From: Thermoplasmata archaeon
GTDB taxonomy: Archaea > Thermoplasmatota > Thermoplasmata > Thermoplasmatales > Thermoplasmataceae
Length of the DNA stretch: 8,533 bases
Direction: 5' to 3'
NCBI GenBank assembly: GCA_021847855.1
Contig: JAJZOT010000055.1
Coordinates: 1-8,533, forward strand
This document shows, one piece after another, positions 4,262 through 8,533 of the stretch. The notes below the pieces were generated by a model. It did no database searches, was not told where the DNA came from, and was given only the letters and a program-made list of their open reading frames with translations. Position numbers and translations under genes: made by a program. The first letter of the stretch is position 1; every line of letters begins with the position of its first letter.

Positions 4262-7200
4262 TTGCAACACTTCTTTAAAAAAAAGGTCATTTTATCATAT
4301 ATCGTGGTTGTGCTAATGACAGCCACGGCAATAGTAGGAGCAATCTCAGCGCAGGATTCTACGGGCCTTAGTATAAAGGCATCAGGAGGCACATCCAATC
4401 AGTATACTGGCACAGACTTTTTCGGACCTTTGCAGAAAATTACTGATTATGCAAAAGGATGCATAGCTCCTCTTGTTAATTTGAATGGCACGGGTCATCA
4501 ATACAATGGTACAGTGAATGTTGTAATAGGACTCAAACCGAGCAATGAGACTTTGCTCAATCAATTTCTTTCTGCTTTAAACAATCCCTCATCTCCATTG
4601 TATCATAAATATCTCACGAGAGAACAGTTCGATTTAATGTTCGGTGGTTCTATGCCTGTCTATAAGGATCTGGCAGCATATCTGCACCAGAACGGAGTTA
4701 CGGACTTGACCGAGTTCTCTGACAGGATGGAGATTTCGTTCACTGCCTCCTCCAGCCAGATAAATAACATATTCGGAATTTCTTTATCAAGCCTGAATTC
4801 CCCTATAGGATCTTATTTTGGTCCAACGGGGGTCCCGGCCCTGCCCGCTGAAATAGCTGGTTCTGTGTCTGGCATCGCGGGATTGTCCAACTATTCGGTA
4901 CTGATGAATGAATACGCACCACTTGCTCTTCAAAAGGAACAGGTATTGCCTGTCCTTGGACAAAATGTCACGGTGAACGGTTACCCGATCCCGGTTAACT
5001 CAACTGGTGCTCAGTATCTTTATGGATCTGATATGCAGATAGCAATGCAGGAAAATACGCTGTTTGACCAATTCGGATATCCAACTAACATGGTGGAGGC
5101 GACCATACTCTGGAGTGGTGAATATACCGGATCTACAAAACAAATAACATCAACTGGAGGGTTAATCTCAAAAGATACATACGTGGGGCCGTTCGTGCCT
5201 TCAGATATCTACTCTTACTATAACGAAACACTTCCCCCTGGCGAACCGCATAGCAAAATATACGCATACCCAATCAACGGTGCCCCTCTTCCCGGTATCA
5301 GGGCTTCATATGACTCGACCGGAGCATATATAGAGAACACCCTGGACCTGGAGATGCTTGGAAGCACTGCTCCCGGATCCTCAATCTACAACGTATACGG
5401 AAACAATTCATCCACCGTGAACCTCGTCGATGCCTTCAGCTCAATCCTGAATCCACTTCCCGCGTATTCAGCACTTGACAATGTTTCTGTAATATCCAAC
5501 TCATGGGGAGCCACAGACGGCAACTGCACAATATGGTATAACGATCTTCAGGAGGCGAATGCTAGAGGAATAACAGTTCTTGCTTCCAGCGGTGACGATG
5601 CAGACAGTTCTTCAAGCTCAGAGTACATAGGATCCAATGTAAGCTTTCCCGCTTCAATGGCCTACAATAACTTTGGCATGGTGGCTGTCGGCGGTGTTTC
5701 TGTAACACTCAACAAGTCCCTTCAGATTTCATCTGAGACAAACTGGTATGAACCCGGATCAATCACAAATCTTTCAACCGTGGTTGGAACAACTTCCGGA
5801 ATATCCAGCGTGTTTCCGGAACCAGACTGGCAGGCGAATTCCTCCGCCAACTCTCTAATACAGGGTCAGGGAAGAGGAGTCCCAGATATTTCTGCCCTTG
5901 CAAACAATACAATAATGACAATCACTGTGAGCGGGTTCACTTATGATGCAACCAACGCTTCTCAGGGTTACCCCTTCGAGGCTGTTGCCGGCACCAGCAT
6001 AGCCTCTCCTCTGCTGGGTGGTGTAATAGCGGAAATTGATCATTCAATAGAGAGACAGGGCACGCCACCACTGGGATTCCTGGATCCGACTCTTTACAGC
6101 ATTGGCAATGCAGAGTATAATCCAATCTCGTACACAACAGGCATCGGTCATTACGGATCTACCGCCTATAATACCTCCTTAGCGGACAGGCCTTACAGGC
6201 CAGTGCTATTCGGCCAGAACACGCTGTACTCGGATAGATACGGCTACAGCCTCCTGAATGGATGGGGCACTATTAACGCTTATAATTTCACATCATTTGT
6301 GATAAACGACAACTTCACAATTATGTCGGGCGTTCTGGGCGGGGTTACCGATATAGTGAACCTTTCAAACATCAACGCAACCTCATATCTTGCAGATGGA
6401 ACAATCTTCAGCAGTTTTAACGCATCATTACAGCAGGCCTTCTTCTTGGCTTCAAGCTTGGGAACACCTGCATTCTTTGTGCAGGCGATCATACAGATAT
6501 CGGGGATAAATGAAACAGGATTTGCGGGGAATTTTTCATTGCAGATCGAAACTCCATACATGGGCTTCTATCCTGGTCTCGCAAGATATGAGTACAAGTC
6601 CGCATCCATTTTTATTCCATGGACAACAGCATTCAATATAACATCAATGCTTGACGCAACGCCCGGTTATCTGGGCAGCAGCATAACTTCACGCATTGGA
6701 TCAGATATACTCTCTTTGCCTGTTCCGGGCGCTTCTTACATCATAGGCAGGCTTCACTATGATTATTTTTATGGTGATTCCGTAGTCTCTATAGGGCCGA
6801 ACGGGCAAACAGGCATCCCGGGAACCTTCTCCCCACAGTTCCTGGTGACTGGAGCACTGGCCGCAAAAGCAGGTGTTTTTGGTCCTGGAACTGGAGGAAG
6901 TGTTGTTCCAATGCTATTGCCGTTCAAAATGCACACATGGGTTGCCCCTGACAGCAGCGTCATCGCCCTCCAGACAACTCAGTCTGGATCGATAGGCGCC
7001 AATATAGCTTATTCTCCTTCAGGGAACGGAACATGGATATTCAACTATCTTGATAGAAGCCTTCAGCAGGGTATCTCTTCCTATGTCAGGGGCAACTATG
7101 TCGTTACATTCAATGAAACGGGCTTACCTTCAGGGACTGAATGGCATGTTAATATCCTGGGTCTTCCGCCTTCCCCCTCGATATCTACAAATGGATCGTA

Positions 7201-7903
7201 TTCAGCGAATGTGACAGATGGCCCCTATCAGTACAGCGCATATGCTTCAAACCCAATTTACGCTCCCACAGATAACGGGACTTTTATCATAAACGGAGAA
7301 AACCTATCCATAACACTTCATTTTGAGAAGAAGCTCTACAGGGTGACATTTATCGAATCAGGCCTGCCTTCTGGCGTGACATGGTCTCTGGATATCAAAG
7401 ATATTTTGAGCACTGGCCAGATCCTCACAAATACTGTTTCTGTGAACCTTACGAACGGATCATACAGCTACAATTTCTCCAGATCCAGCAACATATATAC
7501 TGCGGCTCAGTTCTTTGGCACCTTCACGGTTAATGGATCAGCCATATCCGTTCCAATTGAGTTCTTCAAGCTGAAATATAGCGTGAGCATCTCTGAATCC
7601 GGGCTCCCAGCAAACCAGAACTGGACAATTGTCTTCGACGGGGTAAAATACAATCTTTCCAGCATCCCGCTTGTGCTGTCTCTTACAAACGGAACCTATA
7701 ACTTTACAGTATACAGTGTACCTGGATACAGGGTTGCACAGCCCTCAGGGACATTCGTAGTAAGCGGATCCGCCGCTTATCTGGTCATAGAATTTACCTC
7801 ACCAAAAACCCTTCAGTACGAGATCGAGTTCGTTGTTGCTATCATAGCAATGGTTCTTGTAGCTTCGTTTCTCTTCTATCTTCTTGTAAGGAAGAAAGTA
7901 TAA
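4262..7903 (+). CDS. Secreted, membrane-anchored S53 (sedolisin/kumamolisin-like) serine-carboxyl protease
   Basis: This 1213-residue protein is an acid-active endopeptidase of the S53 family. Residues 1-30 form a signal peptide (basic n-region with KKK, hydrophobic core, likely cut after AISA). Residues about 84-215 are the inhibitory pro-domain (VNVVIGLKPSNETLL, then SSPLYHKYLTREQFD). The catalytic domain spans about 250-680: E358 and D362 in IENTLDLEMLGS, oxyanion D445 in LASSGDDADS, and S579 in AVAGTSIASPL. The calcium-ligand aspartates of kumamolisin appear as S623 and S663. Residues about 680-945 are unassigned. Three repeats of about 80 residues follow (starting near 946, 1026 and 1105), each opening with a variant of VTFxESGLPSG and closing with GTFxVNG. 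A helix at about 1186-1209 and RKKV anchor the C-terminus. Many N-x-S/T sites suggest a glycosylated surface protein. The TTG start is required to keep the signal peptide; the next Met (M20) would lose most of it. Confidence 0.93.
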   Translation: MQHFFKKKVILSYIVVVLMTATAIVGAISAQDSTGLSIKASGGTSNQYTGTDFFGPLQKITDYAKGCIAPLVNLNGTGHQYNGTVNVVIGLKPSNETLLNQFLSALNNPSSPLYHKYLTREQFDLMFGGSMPVYKDLAAYLHQNGVTDLTEFSDRMEISFTASSSQINNIFGISLSSLNSPIGSYFGPTGVPALPAEIAGSVSGIAGLSNYSVLMNEYAPLALQKEQVLPVLGQNVTVNGYPIPVNSTGAQYLYGSDMQIAMQENTLFDQFGYPTNMVEATILWSGEYTGSTKQITSTGGLISKDTYVGPFVPSDIYSYYNETLPPGEPHSKIYAYPINGAPLPGIRASYDSTGAYIENTLDLEMLGSTAPGSSIYNVYGNNSSTVNLVDAFSSILNPLPAYSALDNVSVISNSWGATDGNCTIWYNDLQEANARGITVLASSGDDADSSSSSEYIGSNVSFPASMAYNNFGMVAVGGVSVTLNKSLQISSETNWYEPGSITNLSTVVGTTSGISSVFPEPDWQANSSANSLIQGQGRGVPDISALANNTIMTITVSGFTYDATNASQGYPFEAVAGTSIASPLLGGVIAEIDHSIERQGTPPLGFLDPTLYSIGNAEYNPISYTTGIGHYGSTAYNTSLADRPYRPVLFGQNTLYSDRYGYSLLNGWGTINAYNFTSFVINDNFTIMSGVLGGVTDIVNLSNINATSYLADGTIFSSFNASLQQAFFLASSLGTPAFFVQAIIQISGINETGFAGNFSLQIETPYMGFYPGLARYEYKSASIFIPWTTAFNITSMLDATPGYLGSSITSRIGSDILSLPVPGASYIIGRLHYDYFYGDSVVSIGPNGQTGIPGTFSPQFLVTGALAAKAGVFGPGTGGSVVPMLLPFKMHTWVAPDSSVIALQTTQSGSIGANIAYSPSGNGTWIFNYLDRSLQQGISSYVRGNYVVTFNETGLPSGTEWHVNILGLPPSPSISTNGSYSANVTDGPYQYSAYASNPIYAPTDNGTFIINGENLSITLHFEKKLYRVTFIESGLPSGVTWSLDIKDILSTGQILTNTVSVNLTNGSYSYNFSRSSNIYTAAQFFGTFTVNGSAISVPIEFFKLKYSVSISESGLPANQNWTIVFDGVKYNLSSIPLVLSLTNGTYNFTVYSVPGYRVAQPSGTFVVSGSAAYLVIEFTSPKTLQYEIEFVVAIIAMVLVASFLFYLLVRKKV
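7097..7801 (+). repeat. Three tandem 'E-S-G-L-P-S-G' surface repeats within the protease
   Basis: Residues about 946-1024, 1026-1103 and 1105-1180 are three diverged copies of one beta-rich module. Each begins with VTFNETGLPSG, VTFIESGLPSG or VSISESGLPAN, followed after one or two residues by W. Each has a TNGSYSY/TNGTYNF-like segment in the middle and ends in GTFIING, GTFTVNG or GTFVVSG with a short hydrophobic strand after it. Such modules recur in archaeal surface proteins and probably act as a stalk between the catalytic domain and the membrane helix. Confidence 0.8.
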
Positions 7904-7919
7904 TTTTCGCTCCTTTCAA
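7904..7919. terminator. Short T-rich gap between convergent genes
   Basis: Only 16 bases separate the protease stop (7901-7903) from the stop of the convergent QueA-like gene. The gap begins TTTTCGCTCCTTTC, short pyrimidine-rich runs that could end plus-strand transcription in an archaeon. There is no stem-loop, and on the minus strand the same bases are A/G-rich, so termination of the opposing gene must occur within the protease 3' end. Confidence 0.3.
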
Positions 7920-8533
7920 TCAAGACCTCAATATGATGCATTCGTCTCCGAACTCATGCCACCGAAAACCGTGTTCACCCGACGCGTCATATGCAGCTCT
8001 TATCAATCCGATACCGGCGAACGCGGACACCAGAAGCATATGGGACGTGGTTGGATCATGCATTCCCGTGACTATCCCATCCAGTCCTGTTTCAGTGTCC
8101 TGATCTATGAATATTGAGGTGAATCCACTATCAGGCCTGAAAACATCATTTTTTCTCACCGTCGTCAGTGCCCTCGCTACGCTTGTTCCGAGAGCGATTA
8201 TCCTGCCTCCTTTCTCCCTAGCACTGGAAATCATATCTGAAGTGCTTTCAGTTATGTCATAATATTCTGGCAATAGGCTCTTCTGATGAAGGAACTCCGA
8301 AGCATCCAGCGACCCAAGATTGCAATGGATTGTTATAGGTGCAAACTGTATTCCTATTTTCGTCAATGATGCAAGTATTTCACCAGTAAAAGGCCTGGAA
8401 GCAGATGGATATTCCACTGATCCCTCAACCGCCGCCAGTTCAGATCCATATACAGATGCTGGATAAAGCGGGCTGTTTTCACCATATATAATGAAATCTC
8501 CGGAATTGTTCATCAGTTTCTTGAATGCAGCGG
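7920..8533 (-). CDS. QueA-like protein (SAM:tRNA ribosyltransferase-isomerase family), C-terminal part; runs off right edge
   Basis: QueA transfers and isomerises the ribose of S-adenosylmethionine onto 7-aminomethyl-7-deazaguanine in tRNA to give epoxyqueuosine. Here 203 codons are visible. The Met at 8511-8513 is probably internal, because the frame is open and protein-like upstream (AAFKKL). Numbered from that Met, family motifs appear in order: YPSASRPFTGEIL (35-47), IQFAPITIHCNLGSLD (55-70), GGRIIALGTSVARAL (102-116), LDGIVTGMHDPTTSHMLLVSAFAG (144-167) and GFRWHEFGDECIIL (182-195). The forms TGMHDPTTSHM and WHEFGD, in place of the canonical TNFHLPGSTLLM and a YRFFSYGD-like ending, match the divergent QueA-like branch I know from actinobacteria rather than bacterial QueA. 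Most archaea make archaeosine, not queuosine, so the substrate is uncertain and I give no gene symbol. It is convergent with the protease. Confidence 0.85.
   Translation of the reverse strand, partial: AAFKKLMNNSGDFIIYGENSPLYPASVYGSELAAVEGSVEYPSASRPFTGEILASLTKIGIQFAPITIHCNLGSLDASEFLHQKSLLPEYYDITESTSDMISSAREKGGRIIALGTSVARALTTVRKNDVFRPDSGFTSIFIDQDTETGLDGIVTGMHDPTTSHMLLVSAFAGIGLIRAAYDASGEHGFRWHEFGDECIILRS

Noticed and set aside
4382..6963. Several minus-strand frames of 60-93 codons inside the protease gene
   Set aside because: They lie opposite a conserved 1213-codon gene, and their serine/cysteine/proline-rich translations look like shadows of it.
1..8533. CRISPR array
   Set aside because: No regularly spaced repeat-spacer pattern was found; the only tandem DNA repeat is the 27-base triple unit at 1840-1866, without spacers.

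Overview
The window looks like chromosome of an acidophilic archaeon of the Thermoplasmata (Thermoplasma/Ferroplasma/Cuniculiplasma-like). The grounds are archaeal TATA boxes about 26-27 bases before starts or before a tRNA, several apparently leaderless genes, a class II tRNA-Leu without encoded CCA, VapBC pairs, and a large secreted, membrane-anchored sedolisin (S53) protease carrying the 'E-S-G-L-P-S-G' surface repeats common in these organisms. The genus is inference.

Layout. Positions 1-151 (minus) hold the N-terminal part of an unrecognised gene running off the left edge. A small two-helix membrane protein follows (348-719, plus). Then comes the most unusual block, 959-2076. A perfect 37-base copy of the 5' half of tRNA-Leu(UAG), ending inside the anticodon loop, sits at 959-995. 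Next is an intact VapBC toxin-antitoxin operon on the minus strand (1010-1658) with a 26-bp palindromic operator against the vapB start. After an AT-rich spacer comes the complete tRNA-Leu gene (1992-2076). The 37-base direct repeats thus bracket a roughly 1-kb vapBC cassette, as expected for an element integrated at a tRNA anticodon loop, but no integrase is present.

Positions 2523-3341 (plus) encode a class I SAM-dependent methyltransferase from a TTG start, probably leaderless. The 920 bases after it carry no intact sizeable gene, but hold a possible 38-codon ORF and the wreck of a second, different VapBC locus: an AbrB N-terminus with an in-frame stop joined by deletion to a frameshifted, stop-containing PIN C-terminus (3757-4044).

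From about 4260 the sequence is more GC-rich and densely coding. It holds the 1213-residue S53 protease (4262-7903, plus) and, convergent with it across 16 bases, the C-terminal part of a QueA-like protein (7920 to the right edge, minus). The left half therefore looks like an accessory region with toxin-antitoxin turnover next to a tRNA gene, and the right half like a stable chromosomal segment. No operon links the genes apart from vapBC; the protease probably serves extracellular peptide degradation in acid, and the QueA-like protein probably acts on RNA or a related SAM-dependent reaction, role unknown.
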